Of a DNA stretch of 64,000 nucleotides, positions 7,252 to 15,214 are shown in pieces. The stretch lies in contig NZ_JAZHSD010000001.1 of assembly GCF_036924745.1 (NCBI RefSeq), positions 1,178,001 through 1,242,000 on the forward strand, read 5' to 3'. The notes below the pieces were generated by a model. That model had not been told where the DNA came from. It saw only the letters and a program-made list of their open reading frames with translations, and searched no databases. A program made the position numbers and the translations under genes. Origin of the DNA: Bradyrhizobium sp. AZCC 1693 (lineage in GTDB: Bacteria; Pseudomonadota; Alphaproteobacteria; Rhizobiales; Xanthobacteraceae). Positions within the stretch are counted from its first letter, which is position 1. Each line of letters begins with the position of its first letter.

Positions 7252-7917
7252 TTAGTGCGACGACAACGCCGACGGGCCGGTCTCGGGATGGATCTCGGCC
7301 GCCATCATGCCCTTGGACCCGGGCCCGAAGCGCACCAGCACATACTGGCCGGGCCGCAGCTCGGTCATGCCGAAGCGGCGCAGCGTTTCCATGTGGACGA
7401 AAATGTCAGGCGTGCCCTCGCCGCAGGTCAGGAAGCCGAAACCGCGCAGCCGGTTGAACCATTTGACCTGGGCCCGCTCCAGCCCGCTGGTCGGCGTGAC
7501 GCTGACATGGGTGCGGGGGGGAAGCATCTGCGCCGGATGGATCGCGGTGGACTCGTCCATCGAGACGATCCGGAACGCCTGATAGCCCTTGGCGCGCTGC
7601 ACGCATTCGACCACCAGCCGCGCGCCTTCATAGGCGGTCTGATAGCCGTCGCGCCTGAGCACGGTGACATGCAGCAGCACATCGGGCCAGCCATTGTCCG
7701 GAACGATGAAGCCATAACCCTTGGAAGCGTCAAACCATTTGATGACGCCGGATATTTCGACAAGGTTGGCCGCGGCATCGCCGAGCCCCGACAACGCATC
7801 CACCGCCGGATCGCGCTGCGCGCCGGTTGTGTATTCACCTGGTCCAAGTCTGTTTTGCCCCGTCCCGCCTGACGGTGGCCCCCCGAGCTTCTTGGACCCA
7901 AATTCGTCCGACCCCAT
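7252..7917 (-). CDS. Cold-shock protein with two CSD domains
   Basis: 221 aa with two cold-shock domains: residues about 60-125 (GVIKWFDASKGYGFIVPD, DVLLHVTVL) and 150-215 (AQVKWFNRLRGFGFLTC, DIFVHMETL). The RNP1-type KGYGFI/RGFGFL and RNP2-type FVH motifs bind single-stranded nucleic acid. The N-terminal about 50 residues are Gly-rich and disordered. ATG at 7917 follows GAGGTCCGGGGTC; a GTG 15 bases further upstream is possible. The double CSD with an N-terminal extension is the alphaproteobacterial form, distinct from single-domain CspA. Confidence 0.9.
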   Translation of the reverse strand: MGSDEFGSKKLGGPPSGGTGQNRLGPGEYTTGAQRDPAVDALSGLGDAAANLVEISGVIKWFDASKGYGFIVPDNGWPDVLLHVTVLRRDGYQTAYEGARLVVECVQRAKGYQAFRIVSMDESTAIHPAQMLPPRTHVSVTPTSGLERAQVKWFNRLRGFGFLTCGEGTPDIFVHMETLRRFGMTELRPGQYVLVRFGPGSKGMMAAEIHPETGPSALSSH

Positions 7918-8114
7918 GACCCCGGACCTCACACTTCAAAATCGGTCCACTGTCGCCGTCGCGGACCGGAACACGCGCCCTACCATGACCATCACGATAA
8001 CGCAGCGCGAATCTCTCGAATCAAAGATAACACTACCGACTGCGGCGCATAGCTAAAAAAAACAAAATTGCGGGGGCTATGAACAGGCTTGCACAACCGC
8101 GAATCAATTGGCGA

Positions 8115-8969
8115 TCAATTGCCTACGAAAGGTCCGAGCGTTTCCCCGATGTCGTAACGGATCACCAGATCAGCGACATCGTCCTGTTCTGTCGGCTCAT
8201 TGTTGATAATGACCAGCTTCGCGCCGCAGTTCCTGGCCATCAGCGGAAAACCTGCGGCAGGCCAAACGACTAGCGACGATCCGATCGCCAGGAACAGGTC
8301 GCATTGCTGGGCCAGTTCGGTGGCGCGGCGCATCGCGTCTTCCGGCATCGCCTGTCCGAACGAGATCGTCGCCGTCTTCACCGGCTCCTCGCAGATGGTG
8401 CAGTCAGGCGCGCTGCCGGTCTCTTCGAAACACGCCTTTACCCAAGGAAGATCATAGGCATGTCCGCAGCCGATGCAGCGGGCATAGGTGGTATTGCCAT
8501 GCAGCTCGACGACGTCATCGGCCTTGAAGCCCGACGCCTGATGCAGATTGTCGATGTTCTGGGTGATGATCGCAGGCGTCTTGCCGGCCTTGTAGAGCGA
8601 GGCCAGCGCGCGATGCCCGCGGCTGGGCCTGGCCGCTGCAAAGGTCTCTTCCATTGCAAAGCGCCGCCGCCAGGCCTCGGCCCGCGCGTCGGCGCTGGAA
8701 ACGAATTCGTCGAACGCGATCGGGCGGTTACGGGTCCACAGGCCGCCGGGCGAGCGGAAATCCGGAATGCCGCATTCGGTGGAAATGCCGGCTCCGGTAA
8801 AGGGAACGATACACGCCGCTTCGGCGATCATGTTGCCGAGCCGCTCGACGCCGCTGCGCAAATCCTTGGCGATCACCGCTGACTCCGAAACTGTTGGGCC
8901 GCGCGGACTATAGCACGGCCGTTCGGATTGCCAGATCGATGCGCCCTGCCCGGCGGGCAGCATGCGCAT
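8115..8969 (-). CDS. cobB: NAD-dependent protein deacylase (sirtuin, SIR2 family)
   Basis: Up to 284 aa. NAD-binding GAGISTECGIPDFR, catalytic-core TQNIDNLHQ, the general-base His in ELHGN, and a zinc ribbon (CIGCG ... CTICEEP), ending GSSLVVWPAAG and INNEPT. Sirtuins remove acyl groups from lysine using NAD and produce O-acyl-ADP-ribose. The first about 30 residues before the conserved region are not family-like, so translation may begin further in, for example at the Met of NMIAEAACIVPF. It is a monocistronic unit facing the cold-shock gene's upstream region. Confidence 0.9.
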   Translation of the reverse strand: MRMLPAGQGASIWQSERPCYSPRGPTVSESAVIAKDLRSGVERLGNMIAEAACIVPFTGAGISTECGIPDFRSPGGLWTRNRPIAFDEFVSSADARAEAWRRRFAMEETFAAARPSRGHRALASLYKAGKTPAIITQNIDNLHQASGFKADDVVELHGNTTYARCIGCGHAYDLPWVKACFEETGSAPDCTICEEPVKTATISFGQAMPEDAMRRATELAQQCDLFLAIGSSLVVWPAAGFPLMARNCGAKLVIINNEPTEQDDVADLVIRYDIGETLGPFVGN

Positions 8970-9022
8970 CTTCAGGACGGTCGTATCAAGCCACCTTGGG
9001 CACGCGTATCAGGCCGCCCTGA

Positions 9023-9259
9023 TCATGCTGCTTTGGCGACCTGTTCCTTCGGCTCTTTGGCTTCTTCGGTCTTCTTCGCCTTGGGCGCGGGTGCGCTTTC
9101 CGCCTTCTTTACCGGCTTGCCGTATTGGGCCAGTTTTTCCAGTTCGGCTTCGAGCTCGGCGCGGCGTGCAGCGACCTTCTCGAACAGCTTGTCGGTGGCG
9201 TTCTCGCGCAGGCTTGCGAGTTCTTCGATACCAAGTGAATCCAGATCGATCTTTGCCAT
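9023..9259 (-). CDS. Small H-NS-like coiled-coil protein with Lys/Ala-rich tail
   Basis: 78 aa. Residues 1-48 (IDLDSLGIEELASLRE..., ARRAELEAELEKL) form an amphipathic helix pair resembling the oligomerisation half of H-NS-family proteins. The tail (KKAESAPAPKAKKTEEAKEP) is Lys/Ala/Glu-rich. The AT-hook-like DNA-binding motif of H-NS is absent. Start ATG follows GGGAGGTTCCA. It may be a nucleoid-associated or regulatory small protein; the link to H-NS is a weak resemblance. Confidence 0.7.
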   Translation of the reverse strand: MAKIDLDSLGIEELASLRENATDKLFEKVAARRAELEAELEKLAQYGKPVKKAESAPAPKAKKTEEAKEPKEQVAKAA

Positions 9260-9447
9260 TGGAACCTCCCGTTTGATCTTTCGCTAACGGGAACCCGCAT
9301 GAGCGACAAGAATGCGCCACAGCTTATCCACCGCCTTCGCTTCGCAATGGCCGGCGATCACAATGCAGCAACCTCGCTTCCGCATTCACGCCCCATTCGC
9401 GCGCGCCAATGATGGCGGGCGCGAATCAAACATGACACGGACGGGCG

Positions 9448-9615
9448 ATGACGGAGAAGGAAGAAAGACTCGCGCGCGACCGCGCCGAAATCGCAGCGCG
9501 CGTCGCGAGCTTCAGGGAAACCCAGCAGAAATTTGAACGCGAGCGCGAGGAGTATTACGAGACGACCTTGGCCAATGCGCTGAACGGATCCAGCCGGCCC
9601 TCGTTCTGGCGTTGA
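9448..9615 (+). CDS. Small charged protein (55 aa)
   Basis: ATG at 9448 opens a 55-codon frame, MTEKEERLARDRAEIAAR..., highly charged and helical, ending SSRPSFWR. Heptad-like charge spacing and a Phe-Trp C-terminus resemble conserved short rhizobial peptides I have seen annotated as hypothetical. Nothing indicates export. Function unknown. Confidence 0.6.
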   Translation: MTEKEERLARDRAEIAARVASFRETQQKFEREREEYYETTLANALNGSSRPSFWR

Positions 9616-9772
9616 GGCGGAACTGCAGAAGCTTGCTTCGCTGTCATCGCGGAAAGAGGTCAGGTGGAACCGCAAAAGAATTTCGCCAGGAACTTTGCGA
9701 TAGCGGGAACGAAGCCGATGTCTCGACTTTTTTTCAAGTGCCGTAACCTTGCGAGAGGTGAAAGCACGAGTG

Positions 9773-9808
9773 ACCCCGTCCACATTTTCGAATGTGGGCG
9801 GGGTTTTT
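9773..9808 (+). terminator. Rho-independent terminator
   Basis: ACCCCGTCCACATT-TTCG-AATGTGGGCGGGGT (14-bp stem with one G-T pair) followed by five T. It follows 160 bases without an evident gene after the 55-aa ORF (stop 9615), so it may end that transcript or a small RNA. Confidence 0.7.
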
Positions 9809-9930
9809 CGTGAGCAGACGGTCTGCGGCCACACGTGATCGCGAGCCATGCGATCGAGCGGGTCTGATCATCGGATTACGCGGGAACTAACCCGGCCCTT
9901 GCGGAGTTTATTTCCGGGGAGAGGTGCGTC

Positions 9931-10035
9931 ATGCCCGTGTGGTTGGAAATTCTGATCAATGTGATGGGTTATGCGGGCTTCATCGCCATCGCAACCTATC
10001 ACCGATCGCCAAGCAACAAATTGCCGGACCGTTGA
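9931..10035 (+). CDS. Single-pass membrane microprotein (34 aa)
   Basis: ATG at 9931 behind GGGGAGAGGTGCGTC encodes MPVWLEILINVMGYAGF, continuing IAIATYHRSPSNKLPDR. It has one hydrophobic helix (about 4-24) and a short basic tail inside. The strong ribosome site and the clean hydrophobic segment support coding. Function unknown. Confidence 0.6.
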   Translation: MPVWLEILINVMGYAGFIAIATYHRSPSNKLPDR

Positions 10036-10393
10036 GCGCCGAGCCGTCGGTTTGCCCGCGTTGTGAAGCCATCCCTATCGCAACCTCAATTCCACACAAC
10101 GCGATTTGGGTTTTAACCTAACCGAGTAGGGTTATCCGCGTTTCCGCAAGGGAAGCGTTGCGGCGGCGGTCGCCGCGTCCGCTTCGGTTATCCGCAGCAC
10201 CGCGTGCCCGAGATGAAGCGCAGCAACCCAGCCCCGATCACGGCGGCCGAAAAAAAGACTCCTTTTGTTCTGCTGGAACGAACAGGGGGCGCATTTTCCG
10301 GTGCGGTCTCCCCGTTAACATACCGTTACCTCGCCGCCTCCTCCCTCAGCCATCCGATCGATCCCGCGCGGATTTGCCGTCCCTCATCCCGCC
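10036..10393. other. Intergenic, no clear gene
   Basis: About 360 bases. Frames here lack ribosome sites and sensible composition. It probably holds the promoter and leader of the following small-ORF pair. Confidence 0.4.
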
Positions 10394-10465
10394 ATGTCCG
10401 ATCCCGTGCCGAACGTCGAACCTTTTTGGCGCCATCCGTACTCATCTAAAAAGGTGCTGCGATGA
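10394..10465 (+). CDS. Possible upstream peptide (23 aa) coupled to next gene
   Basis: ATG at 10394 gives MSDPVPNVEPFWRHPYSSK... and stops at TGA 10463-10465, overlapping the ATG at 10462 in an ATGA arrangement. That suggests translational coupling to the 48-aa gene. The composition is plausible, but the start lacks a strong ribosome site, so this is tentative. Confidence 0.35.
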   Translation: MSDPVPNVEPFWRHPYSSKKVLR

Positions 10466-10608
10466 CCCAAGCCGACCACTATCGAGAGCAGTCCAACAGA
10501 GCCCGCCAGCTCGCCGAGGCCGTCAAGGATCCGGAAGCCTCGAAGAAGCTGATTGAGATGGCTGAAGAGTTTCGCCTCTACGCCGAGCGGCTGGAAGAGA
10601 CGCACTAG
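10462..10608 (+). CDS. Small helical protein (48 aa)
   Basis: ATG at 10462, 8 bases after AAGGTG. MTQADHYREQSNRARQLAE, then DPEASKKLIEMAEEFRLYAERLEE: a wholly charged, coiled-coil-like small protein of a type common in rhizobial genomes. No domain with a known activity. Likely cytoplasmic; function unknown. Confidence 0.65.
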   Translation: MTQADHYREQSNRARQLAEAVKDPEASKKLIEMAEEFRLYAERLEETH

Positions 10609-10853
10609 GCTATTTCGGTGCCGACTGACGTTGCGTGGGGCCTTCAGGTTTTCGTTTTTGCGCGTGCGCCTGACGCGACCGCGTGTCCTCCGGATCAGGC
10701 TTTCGCTCGAAAACGCCATAAGTTTTTTGACGCCGGTCATGGAAACTTAAGCCTCCATTTACCGAACCTCCCTGAAATGCTGCGCCGTTAACCCAACCTC
10801 TTTACAAAGCGTAAATAGCCGCCTGACAGGGTTTGGCCCAGGAGGGTCAATCC

Positions 10854-11048
10854 ATGGTCATTTATCCAGTACCGGTTGAAGTGACGCAGGCCAGAATACA
10901 ACTCGTCGTCGATCAGAACGCCAAGGCGCCACCGACGACGATCAACCAGGATCTTCAGGCCGTCTATCACGCCAAGGCAGCCGCCGTGGAAGCGGCCCTT
11001 GCGGACGTGCCGCCCGATGAACCGTCCCTGCTGGACGTCAAGGTTTGA
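10854..11048 (+). CDS. Small conserved-looking protein (64 aa)
   Basis: ATG at 10854 behind an excellent CAGGAGGGTCAATCC site. MVIYPVPVEVTQARIQLVV, then TINQDLQAVYHAKAAAVEAAL and an acidic end PDEPSLLDVKV. No membrane segment or signal peptide. An earlier in-frame Met at 10833 has no ribosome site. Function unknown. Confidence 0.65.
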   Translation: MVIYPVPVEVTQARIQLVVDQNAKAPPTTINQDLQAVYHAKAAAVEAALADVPPDEPSLLDVKV

Positions 11049-11105
11049 CCTGACGGGAAATACCAATCTTGCGCCGAGGGCCAGACTGCGTCCGGCGCTT
11101 CGCTC

Positions 11106-11282
11106 TCACGCTCGCCATGCAAGCTGTTGCGCGTGCACCACGCCGAGCGTCAGCAGGCCACCTATGCCGGCGAGCACCACCAACCCTGCGAACCAGATCC
11201 ATTGCGGCCTCTCCTTGTAAGCGAGGAAGGCGGAGCAAATCGTACACACAATCGCCGGCATATTCGCGACCAATAAACCCAT
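11106..11282 (-). CDS. Two-helix membrane microprotein (58 aa)
   Basis: The minus-strand frame from ATG at 11282, after GGGAGGTTGAAATGCTGGC, gives MGLLVANMPAIVCTICSAF, AYKERPQW, WFAGLVVLAGIGGLLTLGVV and HAQQLAWRA. The two hydrophobic helices are separated by a short charged turn. Another frame over the same bases starts at the neighbouring ATG but has low hydrophobic regularity. Function unknown. Confidence 0.6.
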   Translation of the reverse strand: MGLLVANMPAIVCTICSAFLAYKERPQWIWFAGLVVLAGIGGLLTLGVVHAQQLAWRA

Positions 11283-11326
11283 GCCAGCATTTCAACCTCC
11301 CGAAGTGAAGCGGATGTGCAGAAGGG

Positions 11327-11536
11327 CTAGCGCCCCATTCCGATGAAATCGGAACGGGACTCTAGCATCCATCGCAATGGCTTTCCGTGCACCATCGGGT
11401 TCTGGCAGTCGACATGCACGTCATGCGAGATGCAGCCCGGCTCCTTGCGGGAGCGCTCAACATGCTCCAGGCACGAGCGGAGCACATCGTCGAAAGTCTC
11501 CTCGCGCGCCAAAATGCTGCCAGTTACGAGAATCAT
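11327..11536 (-). pseudogene. Antibiotic-biosynthesis-monooxygenase (ABM) family fragment
   Basis: From ATG at 11536: MILVTGSILAREETFDDVL, CLEHVERSRKEPGCISHDVHVD, CQNPM. This is the first two thirds of an ABM-fold (ferredoxin-like dimeric) protein. After CQNPM the expected FVFFEQW-type block is missing and an unrelated tail (GKPLRWMLESRSDF) follows to a stop at 11327. The gene is therefore truncated or rearranged and probably non-functional. Confidence 0.6.
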
Positions 11537-11617
11537 GCCGAGCCCCGTCCGCGTCCACCAACCGCCTGTCCTCGGAAAGGCTCCGGTCATTGCGCATCGA
11601 GGCAGGCAGATGCTTCG

Positions 11618-11773
11618 TTAATGCAACAGGCGCGGTACGACAACCGATACCGCCAGCAATACGCCGAGGCTGCTCACCACGGACAATTTCATCAGAGCCG
11701 TCCTGGCGTCGGTAATCGGAAGCACGAAAAAGAAAATCATCGCGAGAATGAGCACGCCGTAAAGCAAGTACAT
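11618..11773 (-). CDS. Membrane microprotein (51 aa)
   Basis: ATG at 11773 after GGAGGGATCAACC. MYLLYGVLILAMIFFFVLP, then a short polar loop ITDARTALMK and a second hydrophobic stretch LSVVSSLGVLLAVSVVV. The two-helix membrane peptide sits in a run of small ORFs. No recognised family. Confidence 0.6.
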   Translation of the reverse strand: MYLLYGVLILAMIFFFVLPITDARTALMKLSVVSSLGVLLAVSVVVPRLLH

Positions 11774-12028
11774 GGTTGATCCCTCCGTTGGCGCCACGAT
11801 GGAGGGAGAGCCCAATCGCGTATGTGTGAGGGATCACGCTGGTGACGCAGCGCTCGAGCTCGGCAAAAGACATCGGCCTGAAAACAAGGCCGCGCCCGAA
11901 CGCGATTGAATTGCAAGTCGGCTCCGGGGGCCGCAACTCCAATAAATCTTGCAATTTTACGCTTTTGGTTGTCTTGACAGCAACTTGGGAGTGCCACGCT
12001 ATTTCCGTCAAAATTCGAGAGAAAATGA

Positions 12029-12187
12029 ATGCTTGGAAAGTTTCTGCGCAACGAGTCCGCCGCCACCGCAATCGAATACAGCCTCATCGCCGGATTTATA
12101 GCCCTGGCCATTATCGCTGGCGTCGGAATGACCGGCGAAAGGCTCCTCGCACTGCTCGGAAGTCTCCTGACTGCGTTGACGGGCTAG
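12029..12187 (+). CDS. Flp-family type IVb pilin
   Basis: 52 aa from ATG at 12029: MLGKFLRNESAATAIEYSLI, AGFIALAIIAGVG, ending LTALTG. The short basic leader, the AATAIEY processing region with its conserved Glu-Tyr, and the single hydrophobic helix are diagnostic of Flp pilins, exported and assembled by Tad machinery. No cpa/tad genes are in the window, so this is an orphan pilin copy that would depend on a Tad locus elsewhere. Confidence 0.8.
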   Translation: MLGKFLRNESAATAIEYSLIAGFIALAIIAGVGMTGERLLALLGSLLTALTG

Positions 12188-12211
12188 GTTACGACTAAAA
12201 TCCTGGAAAGG

Positions 12212-12349
12212 ATGGGGATGCGAGACCGGCCCCTTTTCTGGACGGTCGAAAAAGCCGTAGTCGTTGAATTTCAGCGCGACGGCGTTACGCAGCCGGAGAG
12301 GTTACGACAGCGGCTGTCGCAAGCGCAGCAACGGTATCTCGGGCCATAG
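12212..12349 (+). CDS. Possible small protein (45 aa)
   Basis: ATG at 12212 after CTGGAAAGG encodes MGMRDRPLFWTVEKAVVVEF, then RLRQRLSQAQQRYLGP. A ribosome site and a helical C-terminus are present, but no family is recognised and the opposite strand also has an open frame. It lies 25 bp after the Flp pilin. Tentative. Confidence 0.35.
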   Translation: MGMRDRPLFWTVEKAVVVEFQRDGVTQPERLRQRLSQAQQRYLGP

Positions 12350-12508
12350 TAGTAACCGTTGTTGTAGACATTGGCCCCAAAGCAAGAAGAACAGCGCCGT
12401 AACGCATGGCACGCAACACCCTGCCCCTTCCTGCATTTTGCTGCTATTGAGTGCCCCGAGCGCCAATCCAAAGCAAAATCTCTGACTGTTCTCAGGAGGA
12501 CAACAAAC

Positions 12509-12961
12509 ATGCGCTATCTCCACACCATGCTGCGCGTCCGCAATCTCGACACCGCGATGAAGTTTTACCGGGATGCGCTGGGGCTGAAGGAAGTACGCCG
12601 GGTCGACAACGACAAGGGCCGGTTCACGCTGGTGTTCCTGTGCGCGCCCGAGGACGAAGGCCTGTTCAAGGCTGCTCCCCAGAACCGCGGCGCGCCGCTG
12701 GTCGAACTCACCTACAATTGGGACGAGGAGAAATACGGCGAGGACCGCCATTTCGGCCACCTCGCCTACGAGGTCGACGACATCTACGCCACCTGCGACC
12801 GCCTGATGAAGGCCGGCATCACCATCAACCGGCCGCCGCGCGACGGCAATATGGCCTTCGTGCGCTCGCCGGATCTGCATTCGATCGAGCTCTTGCAGAA
12901 GGGCGAACCGAAGCCGCCGGCGGAGCCGTGGGCCTCCATGCCGAACACCGGCCACTGGTAG
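12509..12961 (+). CDS. gloA: Lactoylglutathione lyase (glyoxalase I)
   Basis: 150 aa VOC-superfamily protein. MRYLHTMLRVRNLDTAMKF starts the first beta-alpha-beta module with metal-ligand His5. LVELTYNWD supplies the Glu, HFGHLAYEVDD the second His, and LHSIELLQKG the last Glu. It isomerises the methylglyoxal-glutathione hemithioacetal to S-lactoylglutathione in the cytoplasm. ATG at 12509 follows AGGAGGACAACAAAC. Length is standard for the Ni-type bacterial enzyme. Confidence 0.93.
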   Translation: MRYLHTMLRVRNLDTAMKFYRDALGLKEVRRVDNDKGRFTLVFLCAPEDEGLFKAAPQNRGAPLVELTYNWDEEKYGEDRHFGHLAYEVDDIYATCDRLMKAGITINRPPRDGNMAFVRSPDLHSIELLQKGEPKPPAEPWASMPNTGHW

Positions 12962-13075
12962 GCCGCGTGCCTATTCCGGTGATCATTCTGCTGTGGCTGT
13001 TCTTCGGCCGCTGACCGGCCGAAATAGCCACGCGTTAGGCGAAGACGGGCTCTGTCGCACTGCGGCGGAGCCTGA

Positions 13076-13132
13076 TTTTTGCAGGTCGTGTTTTTGCAGG
13101 TCTTGTTTTAGGTCTTGTTTTTGTAAGTCTTG
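13076..13132 (+). repeat. Four tandem copies of a ~15-bp T-rich unit
   Basis: TTTTTGCAGGTCGTG, TTTTTGCAGGTCTTG, a shortened TTTTAGGTCTTG and TTTTTGTAAGTCTTG lie head to tail, just before a short GC hairpin with a T-run. Slippage-type minisatellite in the gap between gloA and the GST gene. Confidence 0.75.
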
Positions 13133-13133
13133 A

Positions 13134-13157
13134 GCCCGCGCGAAGTGCGCGCTTTTT
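13134..13157 (+). terminator. Short rho-independent terminator
   Basis: GCGCG-AAGTG-CGCGC (13138-13152) followed by TTTTT, directly after the tandem repeat and before the GST gene. The stem is only 5 bp, so strength is uncertain. Confidence 0.45.
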
Positions 13158-13211
13158 CGTCAATCTTCAGCTATTAACGGCCAATCGGAAGATCAGCGGG
13201 AGAGACAACGC

Positions 13212-13859
13212 GTGACCGACAACAAGAAACAACAACTCACGATCTGGGGCCGGGCCAATTCGGTCAACGTGCAAAAAGTGCTGTGGTGCTTAGCCGAGCT
13301 CGATCTCGCCTATGAGCGCATCGACGCCGGCATGCAATTCGGCAAGAACAACGAGGCGCCCTACCTGGCGATGAATCCGAACGGCCGCGTGCCGACGCTG
13401 GTGGACGGCGATTACGTGCTGTGGGAATCCAATTCCGTGATGCGCTATCTCTGCATGGCCTATGGCGCGAATTCGCCAATCTACCCCTCACAACCGAAAG
13501 CACGCGCCGGCGTCGATCGCTGGCTCGACTGGACGCTGTCAACGCTGCAGCCGGTCGACCGGCCGGTGTTCTGGGCGCTGGTGCGGACGCCGGTCGAAAA
13601 GCGCGATATGGTCGCGATCCAGAAGGATGTCGACGCCGAGGCGGTGGTGTGGCGAATCGTCGAGGCGCAACTGGCGACGCGGCGTTTCATCGAAGGCGAT
13701 CAGTTTACGGTCGCCGATATCGCGCTCGGCGCCTATGCGCGGCGCTGGCTCGGCGTCGAAGGCGTCACCAAGCCGAAACTGCCGAACCTCGATCGCTGGT
13801 TTGCGCAGTTCGCGGCCCGCCCCGGCTTTACGCAGTTCATCGCGCCGCCGATGACGTAA
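13212..13859 (+). CDS. Glutathione S-transferase family protein
   Basis: 215 aa. The thioredoxin-fold N-domain (LTIWGRANSVNVQKVLWCL, cis-Pro region NPNGRVPTLVDGD, ES-N signature LWESNSVMRYL) is followed by the all-helical C-domain (GDQFTVADIALG as N-capping box). GTG at 13212 follows GGGAGAGACAAC; no ATG is better placed. Cytosolic; conjugates glutathione to electrophiles or carries out a related thiol reaction. The substrate cannot be inferred. It follows gloA, another glutathione-linked enzyme. Confidence 0.9.
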   Translation: MTDNKKQQLTIWGRANSVNVQKVLWCLAELDLAYERIDAGMQFGKNNEAPYLAMNPNGRVPTLVDGDYVLWESNSVMRYLCMAYGANSPIYPSQPKARAGVDRWLDWTLSTLQPVDRPVFWALVRTPVEKRDMVAIQKDVDAEAVVWRIVEAQLATRRFIEGDQFTVADIALGAYARRWLGVEGVTKPKLPNLDRWFAQFAARPGFTQFIAPPMT

Positions 13860-13947
13860 GCGCTTTGAATCTCGTCGTGCCCGAGGCAAAAGCGCGAAGC
13901 GCGTCTTCGCGCAGATGTTCCAGGCATGACGAAAGTTGCGACGCTTG

Positions 13948-14196
13948 TCAGCGCGAGCCGCTGGACACGCCGGCGCCGACGCTCACCGCGCCACCGATTT
14001 TCATGCAAGTGTTGGTGCCTTCGATCTTGACGAAGCCCGCGCCGTACTCCGCGCAGGCGTTGGCCGAATTTGAGCGCTTCAGCGGAAGCTGCTTGCCCGA
14101 AATTGCCGTGTCGGGCTTTTGGGAGCGGGGCTGCTCGGCGGCCGCGGCAACCGACGGCAACACCACGGCAATCATTACAAGGAGGGATTTTCGCAT
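13948..14196 (-). CDS. Small exported protein with porin-like N-terminal motif
   Basis: 82 aa. Signal peptide MRKSLLVMIAVVLPSVAAAA, then a linker and CAEYGAGFVKIEGTNTCMKIGG. That Cys-x13-Cys block resembles the first strand of rhizobial porins (YGAGF...GTxTCxKIGG). The rest of a barrel is missing and the protein ends VGAGVSSGSR. It may be a porin-derived microprotein or a remnant that kept its frame. ATG lies after an AAGGAGGG-like site. Confidence 0.65.
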   Translation of the reverse strand: MRKSLLVMIAVVLPSVAAAAEQPRSQKPDTAISGKQLPLKRSNSANACAEYGAGFVKIEGTNTCMKIGGAVSVGAGVSSGSR

Positions 14197-14232
14197 CCCG
14201 CCTTTTATCGCCGCTTGCGGATCGATGCCAGA

Positions 14233-14493
14233 TTAGCGGACGAACTTGACGCCGACCGATTTGCCGCGGCGCCAGACCACTTCGCAGCGGCGTCCGGTCC
14301 TGGCGTCGCGCGAAAACGCCAGCCGCAACTTTGTCGGCAGCGAGTTGGGGTCGCCGATCGTGACCTTCGCCCCCGTTGCGGACAGATCCTGCACCACGCA
14401 CTGCCGCGCGGCAAAACCGCCCTCGAGCGTGATCCACCCGGGCTGACTCAATGATTTGCGCGATTCGCGCTTTTTGCTCGATAGCAAGGCCAT
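14233..14493 (-). CDS. PilZ domain protein
   Basis: 86 aa, essentially one PilZ domain: an Arg-rich start (KKRESRKSLSQ), CVVQDLSATGAKVTIGD (the D-x-S-x-x-G motif), RLAFSRDARTGRRCEVVWR and KSVGVKFV. PilZ domains bind cyclic di-GMP through the N-terminal Arg motif and the DxSxxG; here the Arg motif is loose (RESRKS). Likely a c-di-GMP receptor or a degenerate copy. Single gene. Confidence 0.85.
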   Translation of the reverse strand: MALLSSKKRESRKSLSQPGWITLEGGFAARQCVVQDLSATGAKVTIGDPNSLPTKLRLAFSRDARTGRRCEVVWRRGKSVGVKFVR

Positions 14494-14722
14494 GTCGGAA
14501 CTTCCCCCGACACCAATCCTACGCCCTGCGGCTTTAAAATCCGTTGCATCCCGCTATCGCCCCTGGGCGTCGAAGGAGCCGAAAGACGCCATTTTCGAGC
14601 GACTTGCCCACCCGGCCAAACGCCACTATACGTTCGCCCGTCGCCGCCTCCATGGAACATGGACGGCAGGCGGCCAACACGGCCTATCAAGCACATAACG
14701 CATTGATTTTCCGGTTGTTTTT

Positions 14723-14797
14723 GCTCCCTTCGTCTATCGGTTAGGACGCCACCCTTTCACGGTGGAGAGAGCGGTTCGATTCCGCTAGGGAGCGCCA
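14723..14797 (+). tRNA. tRNA-Glu (anticodon TTC)
   Basis: Acceptor GCTCCCT/AGGGAGC, anticodon stem CCACC/GGTGG with loop CTTTCAC (anticodon TTC), T arm AGCGG-TTCGATT-CCGCT, discriminator G and an encoded CCA. Complete cloverleaf of 75 nt. Confidence 0.95.
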
Positions 14798-14931
14798 TCA
14801 CGTTCCAAACACTTTCAAAGCCCAAGGCCACCATTTTCAAGGCTTAAGGGAACCATTTTCCCAGCCCAAGTTCCATCCGCTGCATAAGTCCGGAAAACGG
14901 ACATCAGTGCGTAAGAGTGAGGGACAGGAAA

Positions 14932-15024
14932 ATGGATATGGCCGCTATTGCAATCACAACATGCGTCGCGCTTTACCTCGCACTCCGCCTGACGTTGCGG
15001 GTCTACTTTCCGCCAGATACCTGA
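14932..15024 (+). CDS. Membrane microprotein (30 aa)
   Basis: ATG at 14932 after GAGGGACAGGAAA. MDMAAIAITTCVALYLALR, then LTLRVYFPPDT: one hydrophobic helix and a Tyr-Phe-Pro-Pro tail. This pattern recurs in small rhizobial peptides. Function unknown. Confidence 0.5.
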   Translation: MDMAAIAITTCVALYLALRLTLRVYFPPDT

Positions 15025-15214
15025 TCACGCCTCCTCGCGAGGCTCGGGGATCATTTGTGCGGGGACTGAAAATTGCCAACCTCCCCAAGGTCGTTGACCC
15101 GCCAGCGGCCTCTCAAAAACAAGCTCGCGACAAAACAGGGATATCCTGACGTTTCCGCTGTTGCCGGCGGCTTGATTGCGCCGGCCGGTGCATCAGGGGG
15201 GACTTTACTCTCCT

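Noticed and set aside
12271..12510. Cys/Tyr-rich minus-strand frame (NNGYYYGPRYRCC)
   Set aside because: No start with a ribosome site and no family; overlaps the upstream region of gloA.
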